From: Vibrio maritimus
GTDB lineage: Bacteria > Pseudomonadota > Gammaproteobacteria > Enterobacterales > Vibrionaceae
DNA: 64,000 nt
NCBI GenBank assembly: GCA_003263775.1
Contig: JYJJ01000057.1
Location: 310,001 to 374,000 of the forward strand
Direction of reading: 5' to 3'
Shown here: positions 36,245 through 46,053 of the stretch, in pieces
How the letters are laid out: each line of letters begins with the position of its first letter
Position numbering within the stretch: position 1 is the stretch's first letter
The notes under the pieces: model-generated
Databases searched by the model: none
Seen by the model: the letters and a program-made list of their open reading frames with translations, nothing else
What the model was told of the DNA's origin: nothing
Made by a program: the position numbers and the translations under genes

Positions 36245-37726
36245 ATGAAAAGGATTTTAATGCTACTTACCTGCGCTAGTTTGTATTTGGCGGTCGGTTT
36301 ATTTACCACTATTCATGCCGCAACACAGAGTGGCAAGGTCGTCAAAGTTCCTCATCATAAGTCGACTAACGTTATTCTTGCGGGTAAAGCGAAACGGGTT
36401 TCATTGGGTGATCCAGAGGTTTTGGACATCGTTATTCTTCGTTCTAATGAAGTGTTTTTAATCGGTAAACGTCTAGGGTCCACCAATTTGATGGCGTGGG
36501 ACAGTCGAGGTCGATTGATTGAATCTATTAATATCGAAGTGACCCATGACTTGAACGGGGTCAAAGCCAAGTTATTTGAATTCTTACCTAATGAGACTAT
36601 TGAGGTTCATAGCTCTCAAGACAAATTGGTATTGAGTGGTCAAGTTAGCAGTCAATCAGCCATGAACATGGCGGTGAAAATCGCGGAAACGTTCACTGCC
36701 GGAGAGGTTGCCGATGATAAAACATCTTCAGAAGATGAAGTTGTCGACAATACGAGCGTCATCAACCTAATGTCTATCGGCGGAGCACAGCAAGTCATGC
36801 TTGAAGTGACGGTGGCCGAAGTTCAGCGCAGTTTGGTCAGACGCTTCGACTCAGACTTTCACTTCTTTAATCAAAACGGCAACTTTGGTTGGGGTGGTAC
36901 CAGTGGTGGAGCCATTATCGACGATGTTGGTGGTGGCGTCGGACCGATTTTTAGTTCACCGACCATTGAAGAAACCGGCTTACTAGCGACTTTCCTAGAC
37001 GGAAACACATTGTTTACACTTGCTCTTGATATTGCGAGAGAAAATGGTGTAGCTAAGGTACTGGCTGAGCCGAATTTGACGGCACTTAGTGGCTCAAAAG
37101 CTGAGTTTTTAGCGGGTGGTGAATTTCCAATTCCGGTGCCAGATAGAGATGGTATTGCCATCGCTTACAAAGAATATGGTGTGGGGCTGAAGTTTGTACC
37201 CACTATTTTATCTGACCAAAAAATTAATCTAGTACTTTCTGTAGATGTCAGCGAGATCGCCAATTCAGGTACGTTGACTATCGACCCAGTTGAAACTAAT
37301 GCCACTTATGTTATCCCGCCCATAACAAAGCGTACAGCCGCTTCGACGTTAGAGCTCGCCGATGGTCAAACCATAGGTATCGCTGGCTTGCTCAGTGAGA
37401 ATGTTCGAGATGTTTCTGCCAAGCTACCTGGCGTCGGTGACATTCCTGTTCTTGGACAGCTATTTAATAGTCAGGAGTTTATCTCTGGTGAAACAGAGCT
37501 AGTGATCTTGGTGACACCACGATTAGCTCAACCGGTCGACAGAAGCAAAATCCTACTACCGACAGATGCATTTGTGAAACCAAATGATCTCGAGTTCTAT
37601 TTACTGGGTCAAAGCTCTTACATCGCCGAGATGGAAGATGCTTCAAAGGCGTACGAGCCTGCAGCCGCGAGCACGATACCAGCGACAAGTGGTGGTTCAG
37701 AAGGTTCATTTGGTCATGATTTATAA
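36245..37726 (+). CDS. cpaC: secretin CpaC/RcpA (Tad locus 2)
   Basis: A 493-residue outer-membrane secretin. Signal peptide to ~27 (FTTIHA|ATQS). The N-domain region has VILAGKAKRVSLGDPEVLDI; the secretin domain has LAEPNLTALSGSKAEFLAGG and PGVGDIPVLGQLFNSQEF. The tail after ~440 is rich in Ala/Ser/Gly. It lies between CpaB and a small lipoprotein. Confidence 0.93.
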   Translation: MKRILMLLTCASLYLAVGLFTTIHAATQSGKVVKVPHHKSTNVILAGKAKRVSLGDPEVLDIVILRSNEVFLIGKRLGSTNLMAWDSRGRLIESINIEVTHDLNGVKAKLFEFLPNETIEVHSSQDKLVLSGQVSSQSAMNMAVKIAETFTAGEVADDKTSSEDEVVDNTSVINLMSIGGAQQVMLEVTVAEVQRSLVRRFDSDFHFFNQNGNFGWGGTSGGAIIDDVGGGVGPIFSSPTIEETGLLATFLDGNTLFTLALDIARENGVAKVLAEPNLTALSGSKAEFLAGGEFPIPVPDRDGIAIAYKEYGVGLKFVPTILSDQKINLVLSVDVSEIANSGTLTIDPVETNATYVIPPITKRTAASTLELADGQTIGIAGLLSENVRDVSAKLPGVGDIPVLGQLFNSQEFISGETELVILVTPRLAQPVDRSKILLPTDAFVKPNDLEFYLLGQSSYIAEMEDASKAYEPAAASTIPATSGGSEGSFGHDL

Positions 37727-37735
37727 GGATTTAAC

Positions 37736-38017
37736 ATGAGTAGATACACACTATTGGTTGGTGTACTTAGCATCATGATTTTGGGGTGCGCAAACGACAA
37801 ACCACTTGGCTATTCAGTGGCCAAAATGAAACACGAACAAACATATGACCATGAAGCAACCGCAAAAAATCTAGGTGTGGTGCCTGATGGTACAGGGGCA
37901 CGTATGCAGGTCGCGTATGACGATTATACAGGTCAATCTGCATATGATGGCAAAGCAGAAAAAGTAATGGGAAGAAACCTCGCCGTGCAAAATCGGAGTA
38001 GTTCAGGCCGAAACTAA
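37736..38017 (+). CDS. small lipoprotein of Tad locus 2
   Basis: A 93-residue lipoprotein (signal ending MILGC, Cys ~18). The mature part is polar and Gly/Asp/Lys-rich with no recognised domain. Its position, directly after the secretin gene, corresponds to rcpB/cpaD in other loci, so a secretin-associated pilotin-like role is possible. AAGGATTTAAC precedes the ATG. Confidence 0.7.
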   Translation: MSRYTLLVGVLSIMILGCANDKPLGYSVAKMKHEQTYDHEATAKNLGVVPDGTGARMQVAYDDYTGQSAYDGKAEKVMGRNLAVQNRSSSGRN

Positions 38018-38032
38018 GGCTGGGAGGCAGTT

Positions 38033-39241
38033 ATGTTATGCAATACAGGTACAAGGATCACGAGACAGTCGGGTATAACGACAATCTTGATAACCATGAT
38101 ACTCGCCGTGTTTTTGTTTTTTACGGCGCTGGCGGTGGATGTCAACCATGCATTGCTTAACAAAACTCGGCTACAAAATGGTGTTGATGCGGCGGCATTG
38201 GCGGCTGCGGTTAAGGTAAGCGCGGGAGAAACCGATGCAGTGGCAGAAGCTACTGCGATTTCAACCATTTCAGCCATGTTTGCAGCGCAAGGGAATACGG
38301 AGCTGGTGATACCGGCGGAATCAATCAGTATCACGTTTTCTAATGACCCTCAGGACTTCGCTAGTAGCTATGACAGCAACGGTGATACCTATGTTCGAGT
38401 ATCGGTCACCGATGTTCCATTGACTTCGTACTTTCTTGGCTATTTTGGCGTTGATAAAGAGTCAGGGGCAGCAGCAGTAGCTGGACCAAGTTCGACCTTA
38501 ATATACGCGTGTAACATAGTGCCTATTGCTGTGTGTGCAGACACATCAAGCGGCCCCAATGACTTTTTGGGCTATAACTTCCAGCAAGTGTATGAATTGA
38601 AAGTTGCTGATCAGAATTCCTCTGAAATGGGGCCAGGCAACTTTCAACTACTAGACTTTGGCTCTGGTGCGTCGACGGTGCGTAGTGCGCTAGCGGGTGG
38701 CTACGATCAATGTGTGGATATCTCCAACTCGGCACAAACTAAACCAGGTGCCTCTGTTGGCCCAGTAGGACAGGGGCTAAACACTCGATTTGGTGTGTAT
38801 TCTGGAGGTGGGGTTTCTTCGGACCAATACCCACCTGATGTTTATGTCCAAGAGCCGAGTACGCCAGCGACGACGGATGCAGATGGCAATGTGGTTTATG
38901 ACAATTCGTTCTTGTATTCCGACTATGAACTGGGGGCGGAAGGTTGTGATGGCTCAGCATCCGGCAGTTGTACCGCGGGAGAAGCAGGAAGAAGAATACT
39001 TCCAGTACCTATGGTGGACTGTGATGGTGCTGGTGGAGGCACAGAAACATTGCCAATCACGGCAATCGGCTGTTTCTTCTTGATTCAACAAGCTCCCGAC
39101 AATAATGGTGCCAAGCAAGGTGTATATGGCGAGTTTCTTGAAGATTGCACGGTAACTAATGGATCAACCGGTACGACCCCGAATGCTGAAGGCATTTTCA
39201 AGATTCAGCTCTATAAAGATCCATTGAGCGGGGAGGCTTGA
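38033..39241 (+). CDS. TadG-like protein without vWA domain (Tad locus 2)
   Basis: A 402-residue protein. The N-terminus has the TadG/Flp-assembly helix (ITTILITMILAVFLFFTALA) followed by VDVNHALLNKTRLQNGVDAA and ALAAAVKV, the usual TadG-like start. The rest is a secreted, Cys-, Gly- and Ser-rich domain (Cys in YACNIVPIAVCAD, DQCVD, EGCDGSASGSCT, VDCDG, GCFF, EDCT). No DxSxS motif is present, unlike the tad1 TadG. It ends one base before tadE. Confidence 0.82.
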   Translation: MLCNTGTRITRQSGITTILITMILAVFLFFTALAVDVNHALLNKTRLQNGVDAAALAAAVKVSAGETDAVAEATAISTISAMFAAQGNTELVIPAESISITFSNDPQDFASSYDSNGDTYVRVSVTDVPLTSYFLGYFGVDKESGAAAVAGPSSTLIYACNIVPIAVCADTSSGPNDFLGYNFQQVYELKVADQNSSEMGPGNFQLLDFGSGASTVRSALAGGYDQCVDISNSAQTKPGASVGPVGQGLNTRFGVYSGGGVSSDQYPPDVYVQEPSTPATTDADGNVVYDNSFLYSDYELGAEGCDGSASGSCTAGEAGRRILPVPMVDCDGAGGGTETLPITAIGCFFLIQQAPDNNGAKQGVYGEFLEDCTVTNGSTGTTPNAEGIFKIQLYKDPLSGEA

Positions 39242-39242
39242 T

Positions 39243-39680
39243 ATGCGTCGTTTTATTCGTAAATCCAAGCAAAAAGGGTTGGCCGCGATTGAGTTTGTCA
39301 TGATGACGCCGCTGCTGATCGTATTTATGACGATTTGCCTCGAACTTGGTAACTTACTTGTTGAATATCAAGCGCTTAACAAAGCAGTGCGTAACGGTGC
39401 CCGATATGCGGTGACGGCCATTTATGGTACTGCGACCACGCAGCAAATTGCCCCAACCACTGAGATTCAAAATGTCGTGGTGTATGGAGCAAACGTGGCT
39501 TCTGGTACTGCAGTACTTGATGGGTTGCTGACGGAAAACGTTTCGGTATCTCACAATAACGATCTCGTGACAGTGACAGCGACCTTTGACTACGTACCGA
39601 CTTTTGCAACTTTGCCGTTTTTGGAAAACGACATGAGCCTTAACTTTTCAGCTTCAGCAGTAATGGAGACTGGATTATGA
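39243..39680 (+). CDS. tadE: TadE-like minor pilin (Tad locus 2)
   Basis: A 145-residue pseudopilin: SKQKG|LAAIEFVMMTPLLIVFM shows the prepilin site (Gly -1, Glu +5) and the membrane helix; VEYQALNKAVRNGARYAVTA is the standard TadE block. TGA overlaps the next ATG. Confidence 0.9.
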   Translation: MRRFIRKSKQKGLAAIEFVMMTPLLIVFMTICLELGNLLVEYQALNKAVRNGARYAVTAIYGTATTQQIAPTTEIQNVVVYGANVASGTAVLDGLLTENVSVSHNNDLVTVTATFDYVPTFATLPFLENDMSLNFSASAVMETGL

Positions 39681-40196
39681 ACATGAAAAAAAACAATCTG
39701 GCATGACCATCATAGAGTTTACGGTCATTGCTTGGGGTTTATTGGTGTTGGTGTTTTTTGCATTTGAGATCGGGCGTTACATGTTCTCAATGCAAATGCT
39801 CAACGAGATGACCAGAAAAGCAGCTCGTCTAGCGACGGTATGTGCCATCACTGACCAAGGGGATATTACAAGTTTGCCCGAGGTGATAGAAAACCGTCCT
39901 ATTGGCTTCGAAGCGGAGAATCTGGTCATTGATTATGTTGATGCGGCAGGTAGCCCAGTGTCTGTCGCTGGGTTTAGCGGCCTCTCTTCTGGAGCTCAGG
40001 CAGCTATTATGTCGCAGATACGATACGTAAGCGCGGAGGTTTCAGGCTTTCAATTTCAATTTTTCCCTTTGCTGGCGTTTATCGGTGATGGGGGGCAGTG
40101 GATGTGCCCAGTTTCAAGACACTATTACCTGTTGAGAGTTTAGGGATTGTGAGACCCAACACTGGGTCCACAAATGGAACCATTGAAGATTGTTAG
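39677..40196 (+). CDS. tadF: TadF/TadE-like minor pilin (Tad locus 2; two frameshifts)
   Basis: About 173 residues. With one extra A in the A8 run at 39686-39693 the N-terminus becomes MNMKKKQSG|MTIIEFTVIAWG, a proper prepilin site. With one extra G at 40100-40101 the C-terminus becomes QWDVPSFKTLLPVESLGIVR and ends at TAG 40194-40196. Without these repairs the protein would lack its leader and have an unrelated tail. Four-base overlap with tadE. Confidence 0.82.
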
Positions 40197-40206
40197 GAGT
40201 GACAAC

Positions 40207-41427
40207 ATGGGTGAACCAGTACCAATTAGTAAAAACGTAGGTGACAGTGTCACCTATGCGCTTCGCACCAATCTTAATGTATGGGTGTTATATGCAACCG
40301 ATGCATTTAAAAACCATATTACCAGCGAGCTAAAGAAAAGTAAGAATACGATCTGTGAGCCAGTTTCGCTTAATTTAGTGAGTCCAGATGCATTGAGAAC
40401 TTTGCATGCCCCCGATGCCATTTTCGTTGAAGGTAAAATGGAGTGGGCCACTAAAGTTGCAGAGTTGCACGATTATGACTTGCCATTTAAGGACTCAGAC
40501 GCTTCGCTGATTGTGTTTGGGGATGAGTCGGACACTGCGATGTTGAGAGTCGCTCTTCGAATCGGTGCATCAGATTTTTTATCTGAGCGAGCGAGTATGG
40601 GCGATTTACTGCCACTCATGCAAACAATGGCGGAACAGAAAATTGTCAATCGCGAGATGGGTGAGTTGTTCATCTTTTTAAACACCAAAGGTGGCAATGG
40701 TGCTTCGACAATGGCCATCAATGTTGCGCTCCAACTTGCGGAATCATTCCCTAATGAGGTTCTGCTCATCGACGTAGATACACAGTTTGGCACTGTCCCT
40801 GAGTATCTGGATTTAACACCCAGGTACACCATGTTTGACGCACTTGAAGTCATGAATGAGCTCGACGAATCTTCTATTAACGGCATCGTCACCAAGTATC
40901 AAGAGCGTTTGCATATCCTTGGGTTTGGTAAAGGTCAAGGGTCAAATGCGGCTGAAAAAGCCGAGAAAATACAGAAAATAGTGCCCTTGTTTAGGCAGTT
41001 CTATAAATACATCATCATTGATTTTTCAAGAGGTGTAGAGCCAACCTTTGCTCCGCTCATCACACCAGCTACTAAATTATTTTTGGTTGTTCAGCAAAAC
41101 TATATGTCGTTGAAAAACGCAAGTCAGTTGAGTAAGAGTCTCAAGTACGAATATGGCCTGACTACTGAGGCTATTGAGGTCATCGTTAATCGGTATTCTA
41201 GCAAGCAAGCTATTACATTAGCGGATATTGACAAGACGCTACCTGACTATGAAATCCATAACATACCGAATGACTATAAGGTTGCCACGGAAAGTGCCAA
41301 TTTGGGCAAGCCTATTATTAATTTCAAAAAGAAAAGTGCCATCAGCAAAGCTATCGCTAAATTGAGTGTGTCGTTAGGGAAAGTTGAGGCTGCTCCGAGT
41401 GGATGGTTGTCCAAGCTGTTCAGTTAA
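40207..41427 (+). CDS. cpaE: CpaE/TadZ-like ATPase (Tad locus 2)
   Basis: A 406-residue protein: N-terminal receiver-like domain (~25-140, LIVFGDESDTAMLRVALRIG) and a MinD/ParA-type domain with deviant Walker A NTKGGNGASTMAINVALQL and VLLIDVDTQFGTVPEYLDL. The family positions the Tad machine. Start taken at ATG 40207 behind TAGGAG; an in-frame ATG at 40174 would overlap the restored tadF reading frame. Confidence 0.88.
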   Translation: MGEPVPISKNVGDSVTYALRTNLNVWVLYATDAFKNHITSELKKSKNTICEPVSLNLVSPDALRTLHAPDAIFVEGKMEWATKVAELHDYDLPFKDSDASLIVFGDESDTAMLRVALRIGASDFLSERASMGDLLPLMQTMAEQKIVNREMGELFIFLNTKGGNGASTMAINVALQLAESFPNEVLLIDVDTQFGTVPEYLDLTPRYTMFDALEVMNELDESSINGIVTKYQERLHILGFGKGQGSNAAEKAEKIQKIVPLFRQFYKYIIIDFSRGVEPTFAPLITPATKLFLVVQQNYMSLKNASQLSKSLKYEYGLTTEAIEVIVNRYSSKQAITLADIDKTLPDYEIHNIPNDYKVATESANLGKPIINFKKKSAISKAIAKLSVSLGKVEAAPSGWLSKLFS

Positions 41428-41494
41428 TTGCGCGTGAGCAATGGACTGCTAGCGAATGCTGCGATTCCACTGACACATGAACCAAGGAGGGGAT

Positions 41495-42954
41495 ATGTTT
41501 TTTAAAAGGAAAAATATCAATCCAGATTTTGAGAAAAGAGCCGCCGGTATCGACGATAGCGTATCTGAAAAGGCGGTCGCGGTTGAAGAAGTTGCTGCTG
41601 AAGAAGTTGCCTCTGCTGTCGATGAGCAAGAGCAAATTAAGTCTCGAGCCGTTGAAGAGGCGCGTCGACAACTTGAACAAGATTTGGAAGTAAAGCATTA
41701 CTTTCACAAAAAATTGCTCGAAACCGTTGATCTAGGTTTGTTGTCTAGCCTTGATGAAGACACTGCGAAAAGAGAATTACACGAAGCGATTCAGACTTTA
41801 ATGAACGATGACAACGAGCATCCACTTAGTCACGAAGGTCGCAAACGTGTTCTCGCACAAATTGAAGACGAAGTGTTTGGCCTTGGCCCTCTAGAGCCCC
41901 TCCTTAAAGACACAACGGTGTCAGACATTTTGGTCAATGGACCAAAGAGTGTTTACGTAGAAAGGCGAGGTAAGCTTGAAAAAACACCTTACACCTTTTT
42001 AGATGACCGTCATCTTCGCAATATTATCGACCGAATCGTAAGTTTAGTGGGGCGTCGTATTGATGAGGCATCGCCTATGGTTGATGCGCGTCTTCAAGAT
42101 GGCTCGCGTGTTAATGCCATTATTCCACCGCTGGCAATTGATGGCGCGTCGGTGTCAATACGTCGTTTTGCTGTTGACCGTTTGACCATGGACAATCTAT
42201 TAGAGCTCGACTCTGTGTCCCCACAGATGGCTAAGTTCATTAACGGTGCGGTTAGAGGTGAGCTCAATATTCTTATCTCTGGTGGTACAGGTTCAGGTAA
42301 AACCACAACATTGAATATCTTCTCTGGTTTCATTCCATCCAACGAACGCATCATCACCATCGAAGATTCGGCGGAGCTCCAGCTTCAGCAACCCCATGTC
42401 ATCCGTTTAGAGACACGCCCTGCAAACCTCGAAGGCAAAGGTGAAATTACTCAGCGTGAGCTGGTGAAAAACTCGCTTCGTATGCGACCAGATCGAATTG
42501 TTGTTGGTGAGGTGAGGGGCAGCGAAGCCGTAGATATGTTATCAGCGATGAATACTGGCATGATGGTTCTTTGGCGACGATTCACGCAAACTCGCCTCGA
42601 GATGCGTTGAGCCGTGTTGAAAACATGTTTGCGATGGCGGGATGGAACATCTCAACCAAAAACTTGAGAGCCCAAATCGCCTCCGCGATTCATCTTGTGG
42701 TGCAGATGGAGCGTCAGGAGGACGGTAAACGACGCATGGTGAGCATTCAAGAGATCAACGGTATGGAGGGTGAAGTCATCACCATGTCGGAAATCTTTAG
42801 GTTCAATCGCGAGGGTGTGGATGAGAAAGGAAATGTTCTGGGTCATTACACCGCGACCGGCGTTGTGCCAGATTGCCACAGCTCATTGATTAAGCGAGGA
42901 ATTGATCTTCCTTTCGAGCTGTTCAATGAACTCGACGGTAAGGAGGAGAAGTAA
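41495..42954 (+). CDS. cpaF: assembly ATPase CpaF/TadA (Tad locus 2; frameshifted)
   Basis: About 486 residues. N-terminal extension rich in Glu/Ala, then FGLGPLEPLLKDTTVSDILV, Walker A SGGTGSGKTTTLNIF (about 262-276), Asp box TIEDSAELQLQQPHVIRLET, Walker B RPDRIVVGEVRG and His box ATIHANSPRDA. It powers pilus assembly. One C is missing at 42559; repair gives MNTGHDGSLATIHANSPRDA. Start chosen at ATG 41495 because AAGGAGGGG precedes it at optimal distance. Confidence 0.92.
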
Positions 42955-42955
42955 G

Positions 42956-43924
42956 ATGAACTTTGATGCGACAATGTTCTTTTTGCTGCTGTTCGTTGCG
43001 GTATTTTTAATCTCTCAAGCTTTAATCCTGCCCGCAGCAGGACAGCGTGCGAAACACAAAGAGCTTACTAAAAGATTGGAACGAACCAAAAGTGAGCTGG
43101 ATGCTGAGAGCGTGAGCTTGCTCAAAGAGCACTATCATAAGCAGCTCTCACCGTTGGATAGAAAATTGGTTGCGATTTCTTATTTCGCTAACTTGCAAAA
43201 AATGACCGAGCTAGCGGGCTTTAGAGTTGGGCTCGGTGATATTGTCATGCGAACAGTATTAGGTTGTGTAGCGCTGATTATTCTCGTACCTGTGCTGAAT
43301 AAGCCTTGGTATTTTGGCGTGATAGGGGCGGTTTTCCTCGTTATTGGCGTGGTATTTTTCATCAACTGGAAAATTAGCCAGAGACTTATCAAGTTCGAAG
43401 AACAACTTCCAGAAGCCCTAGATATTATGAGGCGGATGCTTCAGGCCGGTCAGCCTCTTGCCCAGACCTTTAAAGAGGTTGGTGAAGAGTTACCAGCGCC
43501 CGCTGGGGAGGAATTTAGAAATACCTTCAACCTGCTCAGTTTTGGTTACGACATTAAAATATCGATACTTAACATGGCAGACCGAGTCCCCACAGTTTCG
43601 ATGCTAGCGTTTTCCTCAGCTGTGTTATTACAAAAAGACACCGGCGGTAACTTAGCAGAGAACTTACAGAAAGTATCAGAAGTGCTCCGAGCACGCTTTA
43701 AGTTATCGCGTAAGATACGAACCCTATCAGCTGAAAGTCGTATGTCTGCATGGATTTTGGTGCTTTCACCATTTGCACTATTTTTGGGCTTAATGGCGGT
43801 GAATGCTGAGTTAGTTGAACCTCTTTACACCGATCCTCGGGGCCTAAAAGTGATTGCTGGTGGTATTGTCTGCTTGATGCTTGGTGCTTTGTGGATGAGA
43901 AAGATCATTAATATCGAGGTGTAG
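42956..43924 (+). CDS. tadB: inner-membrane platform protein TadB (Tad locus 2)
   Basis: A 322-residue GspF-domain protein: N-terminal anchor (MFFLLLFVAVFLISQALI), helix pair ~90-140, core EEQLPEALDIMRRMLQAGQP, and C-terminal helices. Start at ATG 42956, one base after cpaF stop, behind AAGGAGGAG. Confidence 0.9.
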   Translation: MNFDATMFFLLLFVAVFLISQALILPAAGQRAKHKELTKRLERTKSELDAESVSLLKEHYHKQLSPLDRKLVAISYFANLQKMTELAGFRVGLGDIVMRTVLGCVALIILVPVLNKPWYFGVIGAVFLVIGVVFFINWKISQRLIKFEEQLPEALDIMRRMLQAGQPLAQTFKEVGEELPAPAGEEFRNTFNLLSFGYDIKISILNMADRVPTVSMLAFSSAVLLQKDTGGNLAENLQKVSEVLRARFKLSRKIRTLSAESRMSAWILVLSPFALFLGLMAVNAELVEPLYTDPRGLKVIAGGIVCLMLGALWMRKIINIEV

Positions 43925-43925
43925 C

Positions 43926-44858
43926 ATGGAAGCGTTATTACAGCAGGTTGAGAGCTTTAACATTGCCCGCGAATGGTTTTTGCTAGGGGCAGTATTGCTA
44001 GCCGTATCATTGGCGGTATTTACCTTAGGTTTTGTGATGTTTGGGGTCAAATCGGGTGTCGAGCGTCGTGTTGAGCATTTGGCAGAGCCAGAGGTTAAAA
44101 GACAAAGAAGTCGAGTTCGTGACACCCTTGAGTCCCTATCACCCCTTTATGTGCCGGGCAACTCTAAGGAAAAGGAAAGTATACGCCATCAATTAATGCA
44201 CGCTGGGTTACATGAGAAAAGTGCGCTGGGTAACTTCTACGCAATAAAGATGTTTTCCTTTGTTATTGGTGTGGTGCTGGCTGGCAGTTTTTACTTAACG
44301 CTGAGCGACTTTAGCCAATTAAATTTGATTATCGCATTGAGCGTTCTCGGCGGACTGTTCATACCTAACATCGCTCTCGACAGAATGGTCAAAAAGAGAC
44401 AACGAAAAATCCGCGCTGGTGTGCCAGATGCACTCGATCTTCTCGTTGTTTGTACCGAATCTGGGTTAGGTTTTATGGCAGCGATGAAACGTGTTGCCAA
44501 TGAAACTTACATCGCACACCCAGAGTTGGCGGATGAGTTGGAAACCGTGTGTATCAAAGTCAAGGCCGGTGTGGAGTTACCTCAAGCCTTCAACGAACTG
44601 GTCATTCGAACTGGCCTCTATGAACTGAGCGGTTTGGTTAGCATGCTTTCTCATGCGTCTCGAATTGGTGGTAGTTTGTCGGCGACGCTTCGTGACTATA
44701 CTGAAGATTACCGAGATAAACGAAATCAGGCCGCGGAAGAATTGGCTGCGAAGATACCGACCAAAATGATGTTCCCGATGGTGCTGTTTATTTGGCCTTG
44801 TTTCTTCATTGTGGCCGTAGGGCCGGCCATCCTAAATATTATGAAAGCTTTCGAGTAA
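43926..44858 (+). CDS. tadC: inner-membrane platform protein TadC (Tad locus 2)
   Basis: A 310-residue GspF-domain membrane protein; the core reads GVPDALDLLVVCTESGLGFM and AEELAAKIPTKMMFPMVLFI leads to the last helix. One base from tadB; ten bases before tadD. Confidence 0.9.
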   Translation: MEALLQQVESFNIAREWFLLGAVLLAVSLAVFTLGFVMFGVKSGVERRVEHLAEPEVKRQRSRVRDTLESLSPLYVPGNSKEKESIRHQLMHAGLHEKSALGNFYAIKMFSFVIGVVLAGSFYLTLSDFSQLNLIIALSVLGGLFIPNIALDRMVKKRQRKIRAGVPDALDLLVVCTESGLGFMAAMKRVANETYIAHPELADELETVCIKVKAGVELPQAFNELVIRTGLYELSGLVSMLSHASRIGGSLSATLRDYTEDYRDKRNQAAEELAAKIPTKMMFPMVLFIWPCFFIVAVGPAILNIMKAFE

Positions 44859-44867
44859 GGATACGTT

Positions 44868-45881
44868 ATGAAAGGAATCAAAATACTCTCTTTAGTCGTC
44901 ATTGTTTTCGGGCTTCAAGCCTGTTCAAGTGGTCCGAAAGAGCCTGCTTATGACACATCGTTGTATTCTGGCCGACCAATTGAGACCTTGACTCAAGCTC
45001 CACCACCACAGACGGAGATTGAAGCAATCCAACGTGGTGACGCAGCACTTGCCGCGAACAATGTGGATTTGGCTTTGTACGAGTACATTCGTTCCCTGTC
45101 ATTTGGAACCGAAACCTATAAAGACCAAACTCTGTATACAATAGGGCAGATCCACCTTTCTCGGGGTAACAATGAACTAGCAGAGAAAGCGTTCCTATTA
45201 TCGGTTAAGGACAACCCCGATCATGTGATGGCTCATCAGCAGCTTGGTAACTTATATGCACGGACAGGGCGAGTTGAGGAAGCGGAAAGTTACTTTTTAA
45301 GAGCGATTAACGCTGATCAAGTTCGTCAAAATTCAACAAATACTATTGATTTTGATTCAGTAACCAAGTCTAAGGTAGACAGCTTAAGTGTAGATAGCCA
45401 ATCCCCAGCGATCGCCTTCATGGGCCTTGGGATTTTGGCCGACGTCAATAATAACTATGATGTTGCTAGATCTATGTATGAAAAGGCGTATCAAATATCA
45501 CCTCAGTCGACCAAGATATTGATCAATCAAGGTTACTCTTACTATATGTCTGGAGATTATGGTAAAGCGCAGTCATACACACAGAAAGCACTAAAACGTG
45601 AACCAGAAAATGAAAAGGCGCAAAACAATATGGCGCTTATATATCTAGCTCAGGGGTATGAAAATCGAGCGTTAAACATGTTTAGTCGTCATCTTGAAAA
45701 GCCTGAGGCTTTAAACAATGTCGGTTACTTTCTTATGTTAAAAGGCAAGCCGGAGCGAGCGATCCCGTATTTCCAACAGGCAATCGATGCCAAGCCATCA
45801 TATTACGAATTAGCTAACGATAATCTGGAACGTGCTCTTTCTGAAGTACGCAATAAAGAAGTGATAATTTCCAACAACTAG
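44868..45881 (+). CDS. tadD: TPR lipoprotein TadD (Tad locus 2)
   Basis: A 337-residue lipoprotein (signal ending LQAC, Cys ~19) with several TPRs, e.g. TLYTIGQIHLSRGNNELAEK, QLGNLYARTGRVEEAESYFL, LINQGYSYYMSGDYGKAQSY and NMALIYLAQGYENRALNMFS. Last gene of Tad locus 2; a terminator follows 50 bases on. Confidence 0.9.
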   Translation: MKGIKILSLVVIVFGLQACSSGPKEPAYDTSLYSGRPIETLTQAPPPQTEIEAIQRGDAALAANNVDLALYEYIRSLSFGTETYKDQTLYTIGQIHLSRGNNELAEKAFLLSVKDNPDHVMAHQQLGNLYARTGRVEEAESYFLRAINADQVRQNSTNTIDFDSVTKSKVDSLSVDSQSPAIAFMGLGILADVNNNYDVARSMYEKAYQISPQSTKILINQGYSYYMSGDYGKAQSYTQKALKREPENEKAQNNMALIYLAQGYENRALNMFSRHLEKPEALNNVGYFLMLKGKPERAIPYFQQAIDAKPSYYELANDNLERALSEVRNKEVIISNN

Positions 45882-45931
45882 TCTTACTCGCGTTGACTCA
45901 CTTGCGTTGAAAGAGTTTCGTAGCAGCAAAG

Positions 45932-45965
45932 TAGCACGCCCACGGATGGGCGGCTGCTTTTTTTA
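45932..45965 (+). terminator. terminator after Tad locus 2
   Basis: GCACGCCCA cggat TGGGCGGCTGC forms a GC-rich stem followed by seven T, 50 bases after tadD. Confidence 0.85.
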
Positions 45966-46053
45966 ACACTTTTCAAAAGGTCGGTACATTGTATGTGCAA
46001 ATACAGACTCGCCATCTTACTGCTAGTTAAGTCGCTTACAGGCGTTAATTAAT

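Noticed and set aside
42540..42620. Programmed ribosomal frameshift in cpaF
   Set aside because: No slippery heptamer or downstream structure at the site, and the same type of one-base loss occurs in many unrelated genes of the window.
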